Below, in pieces: positions 47,101-57,729 of a stretch of 64,000 bases of DNA. The stretch covers positions 1,869,217-1,933,216 of the forward strand of contig NC_071330.1 of the NCBI RefSeq assembly GCF_010183535.1, in the 5' to 3' direction. Within the stretch, counting starts at the first letter, position 1. Each line of letters opens with the position of its first letter. The position numbers were made by a program, and so were the translations under genes. The notes beneath the pieces are model-generated. The model did no database searches and had not been told where the DNA came from. It worked only from the letters and a program-made list of their open reading frames with translations. This DNA comes from Caenorhabditis remanei (taxonomy: Eukaryota; Nematoda; Chromadorea; Rhabditida; Rhabditidae).

Positions 47101-50100
47101 CAGTTCGTGAAAAGGAGTAGGAAACCCTTTGATTTTTGTGATTTTTCTGTCAAAATCATCAGTTTTCAACGGTTTCGATGCAAAATCTACTGGAAAATAT
47201 CAAAATACGGCTATTTTTCTTCAGATTTATCTTTCTGGTCTGAAATCAATCTTTACATGCAAATTTTCATATTTTTGACTGAAATTCGCTTGAAAATCGC
47301 TAATTTATCTGAAAAATATAGTCGAAATCATCAATTTTCGGTGGTTTTGATGCAAAATTTAATGGAAAATATCAAAATACGGCTATTTTTCTTCAGATTC
47401 ATCTTTCTGGTCTGAAATCAATCTTTACATGCAAATTTTCATATTTTTGACTGAAATTCGCTTGAAAATCGCTAATTTATCTGAAAAATATAGTCGAAAT
47501 CATCAATTTTCGGTGGTTTTGATGCAAAATTTAATGGAAAATATCAAATTTAGGCTATATTTTAAGTTGTTTCTGGTCTGAAATCCACATTTATATGCAT
47601 ATTTTTATATATTTTTTCTGAAATTCGCTAGAAAATCGAAAATGAATCTAAAAAATATAGTTCTCACCTAAACGAAGATCCCTCATAAATCACCGACGAT
47701 TCCCTGGAAAGTGAGGGTGTCGTGGAGCGAGAAGCGCCTCGAAGTTCTTCTATTTTCTAAAAAAAAATCTCATTTATTTCAGTTTTTCTCCCAGAAATCC
47801 CTCACATTGTTAGCCCTTGCCAATACATCCAACGTCTTCTTTTTCACATCCGACGCCTTCTTTTTCTGCAGTTCCTTCTGATCGAAAAGCCCAATTCCAG
47901 CGAGCGCCGCTTCATCATACTGTCCACTAGCAACAATTCCCTGTAGGAGACGATCACGTGAGAATAGAGCACTCTTCTTGATCTTCTGAATTCCCGATGA
48001 GAACTTCTGAATAGAAGACGTCGAATGAAACACTCTAGATGGGATTCTGAATCCGGGTTTCTTGCTGTGAATCGTCGGTTTCTTCACCGATGAACGTCTC
48101 CAGAAGTCACGAATACTGTTGCTCGAAGAGGATGGGAATCCGGTGAGAGACGATAATGGAGTAATCGGACGACTGACACTGTCATCTGGTCCGGGAGAAT
48201 CGAACCGATTGATCGATGAGGTGACGGAGGCGCCGTCGGAGTCATCCTGCGTCTCGTTGAGATAAATCATCTGGAAGAATTTCTCTTTAGAAATCCTGTA
48301 ACAAATCTGGCGTGCCTCAGACGCGAATTCTTGAGGTTTAGAGTCGAAAATTGAGGTTTTCACAGAACATTTCGGATTTAAAAACTGTAAAATTTCAATT
48401 TGGCAGGTCTGACGTAAAAATTACAGCCTAAATGGGCAAATTGCTCTAAGAATTTGTGAAATTCACTTTTTCGTCGTGTAAAACCTGAAAACCAGTAATT
48501 TCTGGGGCGTCGTGGACGCGAATTCTCTCGGTTACAGTACCCAATTTTAGAAAAGCCAGAGCACTTGAGAATCTTCAGAAATCATGTTCTGGCGTGCCTT
48601 AGACGCGAATTCTTGAGGTTTTCACGGAAAATTTCAGATATAAAAGCTGTAAAACGCGACACATTAAATCGTGAACGCTGGCGCGCCTAGGACGCTAATA
48701 ATGACATCTGAAATATAAAAGTGAGGTTTTCGCGAAAAAATGCAGCTTAATTTCGCTGAAAATTGATATATGCTTTCTACTTTTCCAGTAAAACGCGTGG
48801 AATCGTCTCGGCTGTGAAATGTCTCAATTATCTGAAATTCCAGCACTACCTCATTCTGCATGGCTCTCGCATTCTCCAACTGCTTATTCGGCGTCTTCAC
48901 AATCTTCTCAAAAAGGACGTCTGGCTCCCCCTCCTCATCATCCTGCTGTTTTTCGAACGACTTTTCCAACTTCTGATTTGTCGGCGTCCCTTGAAGACTC
49001 GTTCTCGGTCTCGTTGGAGTCGTTGTGGGCGGAGTTGGAATCTCCTGAATCTCATCTGGATCACTGTCGTCTGAAACTTCGACGTCTCGTTGAATGTGCT
49101 TCTCGATTTTCACTTCATCACTCCCTGCTTCGATTCTTTCGGGTTTCTCCGCGTTTAGGAAGATTATCGAACTGGAGGGCTGTAACTAGAAGGAGTTTTA
49201 GCATCAAAATTCAGTAAAACTGAATGAAAACGTGGTACTGAACTGGCATTTAGCCGAAAAAAAAAGGTGAAAACTGAAATTTTCGCAACTTTTTGAGTGA
49301 AAATATCAGTTTTAATACGAAAAACTGATGAAAATCGTTAATAATGAGCTAAAACTGCGAATTTTACCATTTTTTTCAATCGAAAATCACATTTTCTGAC
49401 CAAAAACTGCGAATTTTAGCATGAAATGCTGAAAACGGTTGCAAAGAAAAGGGCTTTTAGCATCAGAATTGAATAAAATCGGATGAAAATGTTTAATTTT
49501 TATACTGGAACTAGAATTTTTGCATAAAAACTGCATAGATCTAGTAGAAAACATGCTTAAAACTGAAATTCCAGCATGAAAACTACATAAAATCGGCTAA
49601 AAATGAGCTAACAACTTTTTGACTGAAAAGTTTAATTTTAACTTGAAAAACTGATGAAAATCATACTTGCAACGGGCCGGGCCGGGCCGGGCCGATTTGA
49701 GAATTTTCACCGGCCCGGCCCGGGTCACAGTACAAAAATTTGAAAATTTGAATTTTTTTGAAAATTTTTTTGATTTTTTCGCAAAAAAGTCGAGTTTTCG
49801 ACTATGTTTTTACATATCGATAAAACTCAAGTTTACATAGGATTTTTGACTATTTTTGATAAAAATTTCAAAAAATTTCGAAAAATTTTGTGAAAAAACT
49901 GTGCTCATTTTTTGACTCCGGGCCGACCGGGCCGATATTTTGCAAGTATGATGAAAATCGTTCATAGGATGCAAAATTTTAGCATTTTCTCGACCTACAA
50001 TGACATTTCAGGCCAAAAACTGCGATTTTAGCATGAAAAATGCGTAACACTTGTCAAACACGAGAAATGCTGCAAACGGCTGCAAAGAAAAGGACTTTCA

Positions 50101-51666
50101 GCATCAGAATTGGGTGAAACTGGATGAAAATGTGCAATTTTTATAATGGAACTGGAATTTTTCTCAAAAATCGAATTCCAGCATGAAAACTACATAAAAT
50201 CGGCTGAAAATGAGATAAAAAGTCGGAATTTTCGCGATTTTTACGTTGAAAATATAATATTCAACCTAAAATCACGATTCATCTCATTGAAACCACGCTT
50301 ATTACCTCCTTGGTAACACGCGCCGTACTCTCCACCACTACATCCGCATTCTCGTCTTCTGCTACTTCGTACACGTGTTGCACTTTCTCCTTCTGTTTTC
50401 CGTATCCGGCGAACATTCCGTACAAATGAGCTATCGGGCGAGCGAGGAATTCTGGAAAGGGCTTTTATGATGAATAATGAGCAAATTTTTTTTGTTGGAA
50501 AGTCACAAATGTTTGCACTTTGTGACTTTCACCATTCAAAAGCCAGCCAAGATTTATAAAAAAAAACTTCTAATAATGTGCCCGAGAGTCAGAGATGAGC
50601 GGAAGAGTTGGCGAAAGAAATCCTTAAATTGGCGGAGTAGCTTTTCTTCGGGATGGTAGCAAAAAGTGTTCAATAGATGAAAGTTGCAGCACAAATTTGT
50701 CTATCGATTGGAAAAAACAGGACATAAAAATATTAAAAACTAAACGAGTTACAGTCATCAAGGCTTGTATTCCGCCTTCCGTCAAATGGTCTAAAGGCGG
50801 AAGGCGGAATGCCGGCTTAAATTGACTGTAACTCGTTTAGTTTTTTAATATTTTTATGCCCTGTTTTTTCCAATCGATAGACAATTCTATGCTGTAAATT
50901 TCATCTATTGAACACTTTTTGCTACCGTCCCAAAGAAAAGCTACTCCGCCAATTTAAGGATTTCTTCCGCCAACTCTTCCGCTCATCTCTGCCCGAGACT
51001 GCTTCTGGTGAAGAAAATCCACTTTTGTCCGCTTTTTCTGATAAAAAAATCCGATTGCATAGCGGTTCCAGTAGCGAAAATCAAAACAGAAAGAGATTGC
51101 AGCAAAATCAATGAAAAAATATGTAACATTTATCGAAAAAACCCTTAAATGCATAGTGAATACCGTCCTCAAGTGTTCTCCATCAGAAAAATGATCTTTA
51201 TTCAATTTTTTCGATTTTAATGCGAAAAAAACGTGATTTTTCCAGTTTCCGGTATGTTCCTCGTCGAAAACTTCATACCGAGCAAAAATACGATTCCGGA
51301 GTGCAAAAATCCAGTTATCGTCAGCAATTTAATACTGTAACTGGATTTTTCCCTTCCATATGCCTTATTAGACGGGGGATAATCAACATTTTTTTCGAAA
51401 ATCTTGAATTTTCAATATCATTTTCCATTTTTCAAAGCAAAAATCCAATTTTTCTCACTATAAGCTCGGTAATTAAGGGTTTTTTTTCATTTTGTCCCAG
51501 AAAATCGCTGACTTTCTTCTTTTTCAGTACCTCCAAACCCCGTCGCCTTATTCTTTTTCGGCTTTTTATTGGGCGAAACCTCGTCAACCACCGTCGGATC
51601 GTCGTCCTCCTCGGCTAACCAATGCCGTTTTCTACTATTCTCGTCGTCGTCCGACCTATTCTGCAT
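44101..51666 (-). CDS. ulp-1: SUMO-specific protease ULP-1
   Basis: C48 cysteine protease that matures SUMO and removes it from substrates. Eight exons give 716 residues: 51666-51531, 50451-50306, 49179-48850, 48270-47806, 47756-47668, 46377-45640, 45584-45506 and 44268-44101. The N-terminal half is disordered with acidic and basic runs (DDDENSRKRHWLAEEDDD, SPNKKPKKNK) suited to nuclear targeting. The catalytic domain starts near 510 (CREDLETLSGLHWLNDNVIN). The triad is His604 (GVHWCLAIID), Asp621 (FYDSL) and Cys672 (SDCGVF), with Gln666 for the oxyanion hole; all present. The exon 4 donor AAT|GTGAGG is chosen over read-through because the ORF otherwise stops 9 codons later, and a 49-bp intron joins it to exon 5 in frame. 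Introns hold two hAT-like GGGCC copies, tandem duplications and a large foldback. Confidence 0.93.
44395..45500. repeat. CTGGCGCGCC...ACGCG dispersed repeats in ulp-1 intron 7
   Basis: About nine units of TCTGGCGCGCCT(T/C)A(G/T)ACGCG(A/T)(A/T)TTTT with 90-150 bp spacing, interrupted by the hAT-like element at 44908-45260. The same repeat fills 48300-48690. Confidence 0.75.
44908..45260. mobile_element. GGGCC-rich hAT-like element, copy B
   Basis: CATACTTGTCAAAAATCGGG to CCCGTGACAAGTATG; exact 8-bp duplication GAAAATAC at 44900-44907 and 45261-45268. In ulp-1 intron 7. Confidence 0.9.
46430..47640. repeat. Tandem duplications in ulp-1 intron 5
   Basis: A ~190-bp unit (GGTCTGAAATCAATCTTTAC ... 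TTCGGTGGTTTTGATGCAAA ... CGGCTATTTTTCTTCAGATT) is nearly perfectly repeated at about 47160-47350, 47350-47540 and partly at 46800-46990 and 47540-47640. 47041-47072 repeats the exon 6 acceptor region (see finding). Confidence 0.8.
48295..48700. repeat. CTGGCGTGCCT...ACGCGAATTCTTGAGG repeats in ulp-1 intron 3
   Basis: Related to 44395-44770, including the shared phrases GGTTACAGTACCCAATTTTA and GCTGTAAAACGCGACA; a segmental copy within the same gene. Confidence 0.7.
49662..49950. mobile_element. GGGCC-rich hAT-like element, copy C
   Basis: CATACTTGCAACGGGCCGGG to GATATTTTGCAAGTATG; exact 8-bp duplication ATGAAAAT at 49654-49661 and 49951-49958. Its AT-rich interior matches copy A (9770-10160) closely; the GGGCC runs are shorter. 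In ulp-1 intron 2. Confidence 0.9.
50590..50991. mobile_element. Large foldback element in ulp-1 intron 1
   Basis: Starts CAGAGATGAGCGGAAGAGTT and ends CTCTTCCGCTCATCTCTG, with ~190-bp arms. The centre has TCCGCCTTCCGTCAAATGG and GGCGGAAGGCGGAATGCC. Flanks CCCGAGAGT (50581-50589) and CCCGAGACT (50992-51000) form a 9-bp duplication with one mismatch. Confidence 0.85.
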
Positions 51667-52128
51667 ACTAATTTCCAGTAAACTCGAGTAAAATTGTACT
51701 TTTTTCACCGTCTCGAATAAAAGTACTCTGAAATCTGGAATTATTCGTTGGGCTTTAAAATGAGCCGAAGAATACATCAGGGTCGGTTGTACCTGTAGAT
51801 AATGAGAATCGCTTTGGATACATAAAATGTATATATGACAGCAGTTAAAAAAAGTTTTAGGGATGTTGGAGTAGAGGGACAACAAGATCATTTTTTGAAC
51901 AAAAAAGATGTGAAAATCGGGATTTTTCTCAGAGAAATCAGAATAATGAATGAACAAAATAGGGAAAAATGGATAAAAGATAGGGAGAGATCTCGCCAAA
52001 ACAACCAATCACCGCGGGTTGTTGTTGGAAAAATTGAAGAAAAATACGAAAAACGAATGAAAGAAATAGTTAAAATTGATTGAATAACTTAGTAATTGAC
52101 AGAGAAAAAGTAAAAAAAAAAAAGAAAA

Positions 52129-54119
52129 TTAGATGGAGAAGACTCGAAGACTCTTATCGATGGAGCACGTCACCAGAGAACGAGCATTCTCTCCGAACTT
52201 CACACCGGTGACTGGTCCAGAGTGATCGGAGAGCGAGGCGACCTCATTCCATGTCTTCACATGCAACACTTGCACTTTCTGACCACCGATTCCGAGATAT
52301 GTTCCAGTCATGTCAAAGGAGAGAGTGTTGATCTGGAAATCAGTGAGTTTTTAGTGGGGAAAATTGACTATTGAGGTGTTTTTGGTTGGAAAAACTTGAA
52401 ATGTTGAGTTTTTAATTGTGAAATTTCGAAAAAGTAACAGATTTTCGCAACATTTTTTGATTTTCACGGGGAATAGCATCTATTTCTGCGAGAACTGTAC
52501 AAAAATCGCTAGAATTTGAAGAAAACTGAAGAATTCTGAGCAAAATCTTCATTTTTGCCTAGAAATACTACGTTTTGATAAGTGAAGCTGATATATTACA
52601 GAAAAAAATCTCGAAAAACTAAGTTTGTGTGCTGAATCACTCACAAAAAACTTGAATTTATCACAATTTCTATGAAAATTCAAAGAAAAAGTGCCAAAAT
52701 CCGAGAATTGGGCGTAAATTTCAAGCAAAACTCAGATTTTCAGTCTGAACATTTCAGACATTTTCCAGCTAATTTTCGGATTCTCCTTCTCCTTACCGGC
52801 TGCTTCTCCTCATTCGTGAACGTCTTCAAATTCTTGAGTTTTCTCAAATCCCACAGTTTGACCTCTCCATCCTCTGATCCAGTCGCCAAATAGTATCCAT
52901 TCTCCGAGAATGCGATCGATCGAACCGCAGCTGTGTGTCCAGGGAACGAGGCTGCGATATTCTGATTCTTCAGATCCCAAATCTTCACGACAGCGTCGGC
53001 GGCACCGGTTCCGAAGATCAAACCGTCAGGATGGAATTCAATGCAATGCACGGCGATCTGGGATCCCGGTTCAACGGAGACTTTGCAGAGAGACTTTCCA
53101 GAACGAATATCAGAGAATGCCCAGAAGGAATCGTCAGAAGCCGAGAGAATATAGTCACCGGAAGCGTTCAACGAGATATCTGTAACTGGAGCCTGGTGCA
53201 CATCGATTACAGCCTTCGAAGATGAATCGTTAGAGTTCCAGACACGAATATGAGAGTCAGCAGAGGCAGAGATAGCGGTTTCCCCATCCGGATGCAATAC
53301 AACTGCGGTGATTTTCTTGTTGTGTCCCTTGTAAGTCTGCACCACTTGCTCCTTCTCATAGTCATACAGTACGACAGTCTTATCGATTCCTCCGGTAAGC
53401 GATAGGTTCCCTCTGATATCCAAAGCAGTGATTCCTGGTGTTCCAGTCGAATGAATTCCGGTATGCGATGCGGTTTGTTTGATTCCAGCGAACTCTTCCG
53501 CCTTGGCGAGTCCTTCCGGAAGATTCTTTCCACGTTGCTTACGATCAGCGGTGAGACTCTTCGACTTCTCCTCGAGTTTCGCTAGAATTGCCTCACTGAG
53601 TCCTTGTTGCTCATCTGTCTCCTCAATACTCACATCATCCTCGACTTTAGAGGAGGTGTGTGGTTTCAAAGTGGACAAAGCCTCTCTAGCCGCCGTCAAT
53701 TCTTTGGAGAGACGAGCGATGACACGACAAGCGGCGTCATGTTGGTACAGAGAGTGCGAGAGCTCCTGACGAGCGATCTGAAGTTGCTGGCGGAGAGAGA
53801 AACTGTTGAGCATCACGGTATCCCATTCGTCTTGGAGCATTTTCAGCAGTGATGGGATAGAGGTGCCGGAGACGTTACGAGGCGCTGAACCGGTTCCGCC
53901 AGTTTTTAGAGAGACGAGCTGAAAGAGTAATTAATTTCGGGTAAATTTCAACAATTCAGAGCTTACCGTATCCTCTGAGAGCTCGGTATGACTGATCGGG
54001 TCGGTGCCGTTCTCGGTGATGTACTTGACGATCAGTCGTCGATCGAAAATGTGTCCGGAGACCGGCGAGACGACTGGATCTTCTGTCGGCTCTCCGCTGA
54101 TACCGCAAACGAATGACAT
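52129..54119 (-). CDS. prp-19: Pre-mRNA-processing factor 19, U-box E3 ligase
   Basis: PRP19 is the core of the NineTeen complex needed for spliceosome activation and also a ubiquitin ligase. Three exons, 54119-53967, 53918-52797 and 52332-52129, give 492 residues. The N-terminal U-box (1-~65) has [20 protein letters not shown] and [15 protein letters not shown] coiled coil follows (~85-140, [20 protein letters not shown]), then a C-terminal WD40 propeller with repeats ending in VRVW-type strands: [16 protein letters not shown] and GEVKLWDL are visible. The stop is LRVFSI. Start is the only ATG that preserves the U-box. ulp-1 begins 463 bp downstream on the same strand, so co-transcription is possible. 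The 1-kb spacer upstream is shared with the divergent operon at 55141. Confidence 0.95.
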
Positions 54120-55140
54120 CTCCTGGAAATGGAAAATATGAGATTCGAGTGGTCTCTTACAAGAAATTTCCTATTATAAGGCAGAAATCGGTGAGAAACG
54201 CGTATGAAACTCGTTTTTAGCAGAAAAAATAAGAAAAAATCATTGCAAATAAGGAATAATGAGTTGCAAGAGGAAAACTATGGATTTTGAAATTTTTTGG
54301 ATGTAAAACTTGAGAAGATAATTCCTGGGTGAAAAATCATTCTAATTCTGAATATTTCGATTGGGATTCCAGTAAGTTATCGAAAATCATTAGGAATCAC
54401 CTCGAAATTGAGATTTATGGGATTTGAGAATTTCAGCACTAAAATCGCATTTTTTCGGGAAAAAATCGGCTGAAAATGATGAAATGTCGGGGAACAGTTG
54501 TTCTGAACCTGTTTTTGACCGTAAAATTTTCTGAAATCACAAAAAAAGCTTGGAAAAAATTATTTCTGAGATTCAACGTTTTTAGAGTGAACACCCGAGA
54601 TTTTCTGTGAAAAATTGTTTCAAACGGGCACAACTGTGATGAAATAACCGTTCTGAACTCAATTTTCTTTTAGAAACACTGAAAAGAATTCCTGGAACCG
54701 AGAAAAATGCACTGAAACGAAGAATTATGGGATTAAAGGTTATTGCCTTGAAACTAGAGTTTTCTGGGGGCAAAATCGATTAAAATTAGCAAGACATAGG
54801 TGCCTGAACGTTACAAATTCATTTTTTCACTTTAAAATCTGAAAAAATTCACGAAATCCACCTGAAACAACCAAAGTTTGTCATCTAAAAAATTGGGAGA
54901 CGAATTCGAAACGTTTTCGCCGTGGAGCGCGTTTGCTTCATTTTTCCAAATATGGCCGAACTTTCTTCGGCCGCGAAGCTCGCAAAAAAATTTTCAAATG
55001 ACAATTAATTATTGTTTTCACTTTTTTTGCAAGAGTTTTTCTGAATTTAATGAGTTTTTATCAGAAATAATTATAACGTAATTAAAGCTCTATAAATAAC
55101 AAATAGTTTTCAACAAAAAATTTCCGATTTAACATGAGCA
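54120..55140. promoter_or_regulatory. Divergent intergenic region between prp-19 and the plus-strand operon
   Basis: 1.0 kb, AT-rich, no ORF with coding character. It must hold the promoters for both directions. A less AT-rich patch with GCCGTGGAGCGCGTTTGC lies at 54918-54940. No element could be named. Confidence 0.45.
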
Positions 55141-55618
55141 ATGTTGCAGAAAATGCAAGTAGGCGAATATGAGCTCACCGTCACCGATGTGACGCTGATT
55201 GTTGTCATGTTGGTGGCTCTGAAGAGAGTTTTGACGTGGCTGATGGCTGGAAAAGTCACCGAGCCCAAAAATACGAGGTTTGTGTCTTTTTTCCCAAAAT
55301 TTTTGTGTTTTTCTCTAATTTTTGCCATTTTTTCAGGTTTCACCGCTGAAAAAGCAGGATATGACAATGGAGGAAGTCCAACGAATGCGCCAGGAGGAGA
55401 AACGTCGTTTGGTCGTCGTTAAGCAAAAGGTTTCTCTCGAAAATCTCAAAAGAATTGAATTTTTAGTAATTTTTGTTCAGATCTACGATCTCTCGGGCTC
55501 CCAAGAGCTTTACGACCACAATCGTGACGTTTTCGAGGCGAAAAACGGGTGTGGCGATGAGTGGGAGGCGATTTGCGAGAGAAAGTATCCATTCGTCGGG
55601 AAATTGGTCGAGAATTGA
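55141..55618 (+). CDS. Small single-pass membrane protein, unrecognised
   Basis: Three exons, 55141-55281, 55337-55429 and 55481-55618, give 123 residues. A hydrophobic segment (~15-36, VTDVTLIVVMLVALKRVLTW) is near the N-terminus, followed by a charged region (MEEVQRMRQEEKRR, ~57-70) and a soluble part RLVVVKQKIYDLSGSQELYD. This last part loosely resembles the cytochrome-b5-like MAPR fold (V-x-G-x-(V/I)YD(V/L)S), but key glycines are missing; I do not assign it. The exon 1 donor TTT|GTGTCT is weak; it was chosen because the stronger AG|GTTTGT gives an immediate stop. AATAAA near 55684 and a TTTCAG 10 bp before the next ATG indicate the first gene of an operon. Confidence 0.6.
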
Positions 55619-55807
55619 GTCAAAACTTCTTTTTTTCCAGATTTTTCATTGATTTTGCGGGTTTTTTGATATTTTGCCGGTTTAATAAAAGTTTTACTTG
55701 TTTTTTCTGAATTTCCCTCTGAAAATCGGTTTTTCACCGTATTTTATCTATTTTCAACGTTTTTTTCTCGCTTAAATCCCCGAAACTCTATGTTTCAGCT
55801 CCCAAAA

Positions 55808-57587
55808 ATGGCAATGATGTACCCATTCCACGTGGCACAGCCACCACTCAACTGGTCCGAACACTTGTGGGTTTCCGAAGTGTCGCCGGCAAAAGAGTCG
55901 TTCATCACAACGATTTGTGAGCATCGACAGGCGCAATGGGTAGGTTTTTGAGGAAAAAAGTCGCATTTTTGCAGAAAAAATTGATAATTATTGATGATTT
56001 CGATGATTTTAGGCTAAAAACAGCATTTTTGGGCTAAAAATCTCATTTTTTGACAATTTCCGGCGAGAAATTAGCGATTTCCGTTGTTTCTTATCAGTGT
56101 GACAAGTTTTTATTGGCATACTGATAAGATAGTAGACAAATATTCGAATGAAAGGGCGAAAAGTTCAGTTTTTTAGAGTGAGAAAGGTAGAAAATCGAAT
56201 TTGTGAAGAAAAGCTGAATTTCAATTTTTTAAACTAAAAAAATCACTAATTTTCTACCAATTTTGACAATTTTTCTTCATTTCCTGTCGAAAAACATTGA
56301 ACATAAACCCTTTATGACGTTTTTCTGTTTAGAATTCGCGTTTTCGTCTCAAAAATTTCGTTTCTCTCCTGAAAATCGTTTATTTTCAGTAAAAATTTCG
56401 AAAAAATCTAGTTTTTCTGGCAGTTTTCATTGATAACTCTTAAAATCGTCAATTTTCACTGGAATTTTGAAAAAGCAAGCTTTTCTGGCTGTTTCACTGA
56501 GAACTCTTAAAATTTTGATGATTTTTCCTAAGAAAAGCTGAATTTCAATTTTTTTAAAAATAAAAAATTGAAATTTTCTTGCAAAAAACTGGTAAAATTA
56601 CTGATTTTCTACCAATTTTGATGATTTTTCAGCATTTCATGTTGGAAAAAAACGCGTTTTGTCTCAAAAAGTTCGCTTTAGAGTAAAAACTTTCATTTTC
56701 TCCTGAAAATCATCTATTTTCAATAAAAATTTCGAAAAAATCAAGTTCTTCTGGCAGTTTTTACTGAGAACTCTTAAAATTTTGATGATATTTTTAAAAG
56801 AAAAGTGAATATCTGCTTGTTTTTCATCAAAAAATTGAAATTTCGTTACAAAAACTTGTAAAATCACTAATTTTCTACCAATTTTGGCAATTTTTCATCA
56901 TTTCCTGTTGAAAAACATTGAACATAAACCCTTTATGACGTTTTTTCCGATTAGAATTCGCGTTTTCGTCTCAAAAATTTCGTTTCTCTCCTGAAAATCG
57001 TTTATTTTCAGTAAAAATTTCGAAAAAATCTAGTTTTTCTGGCAGTTTTCATTGATAACTCTTAAAATTGCGATGATTTTTAAAAGAAAAGTAGAGAATA
57101 TCAGCTTGTTTTTCAACTAAAATTGAAATTGCGTTACAAAAACTGGTAAAATTACTGATTTTCTATCAATTTTAACGATTTTTCATCATTTCTTGTTGGA
57201 AAACTTTGAAAACAAGATCTTTATGACGTTTTTCTGATCAGAATTTGAGTTTTCGTCGAAATTTTCGTTTTTTGTTGAAAATTTTGAAAAAACGAGTTTT
57301 TCTGGACGTTTTCACTCAAAATTCGTCGAAAATTCCCTCTTTTTAGATGAATTAACCACAAAATCTTAAAATATTCCGGTTTTAAAACAATTTTTGCTGA
57401 AATTTCACTATTTCCTGATGAAATTTGTCAATTTTCTCTCAAAAATCTCTCCAAATTTCCCGATTTTCAGGACAATCAAGACCTTCTGACCCATCTCCAA
57501 GACAGTGTGGCCATTCTTCAAAAAGAGGATCAACGTGTCGCTCCCGCTCAAATTCCACCCGTCCCAGCCAATGCTCAGAATAATTAA
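55808..57587 (+). CDS. 82-residue protein, unrecognised
   Basis: Two exons, 55808-55939 and 57471-57587. MAMMYPFHVAQPPLNWSEHL opens it; WVSEVSPAKESFITTICEHR and DLLTHLQDSVAILQKEDQRV look helical and amphipathic, and the end is Pro/Ala/Asn-rich. No signal peptide or membrane span. GTTTCAG at 55798 lies 190 bp after the upstream stop, fitting SL2 trans-splicing. The 1.5-kb intron carries tandem duplications. Short helical proteins of this kind are often subunits of larger complexes, but I cannot name one. Confidence 0.65.
56270..57090. repeat. ~330-bp tandem duplications in the intron of the 82-residue gene
   Basis: GAAAAACATTGAACATAAAC, CTTTATGACGTTTTT, GAATTCGCGTTTTCGTCTCA and TTTCTGGCAGTTTTCATTGA recur at about 56290-56460 and 56905-57070, with diverged copies at 56640-56790 and 57190-57310. 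One further copy lies in the next gene at 60490-60575. Confidence 0.75.
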
Positions 57588-57729
57588 ATCTCATCATTTG
57601 TAAATAAATCACTGCAATTTTCTTAATTTCCTCTTATTTTTTGAGGTTTTTGCCTCATTTTTTATCTCTTAATACCCGATTTCAGACTCAAAAACCGATG
57701 AAATTTTATAGTGATCCATTATAAAAAAA

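Noticed and set aside
47779..47805. Stop codon after RDFWEKN as the end of a ulp-1 isoform
   Set aside because: A GTGAGG donor nine codons earlier and a TTTTTAG acceptor give a normal 49-bp intron leading in frame to the protease domain.
55278..55340. Donor AG|GTTTGT for exon 1 of the small membrane protein
   Set aside because: With the only good acceptor (55336) it gives a stop three codons on; TTT|GTGTCT keeps the frame.
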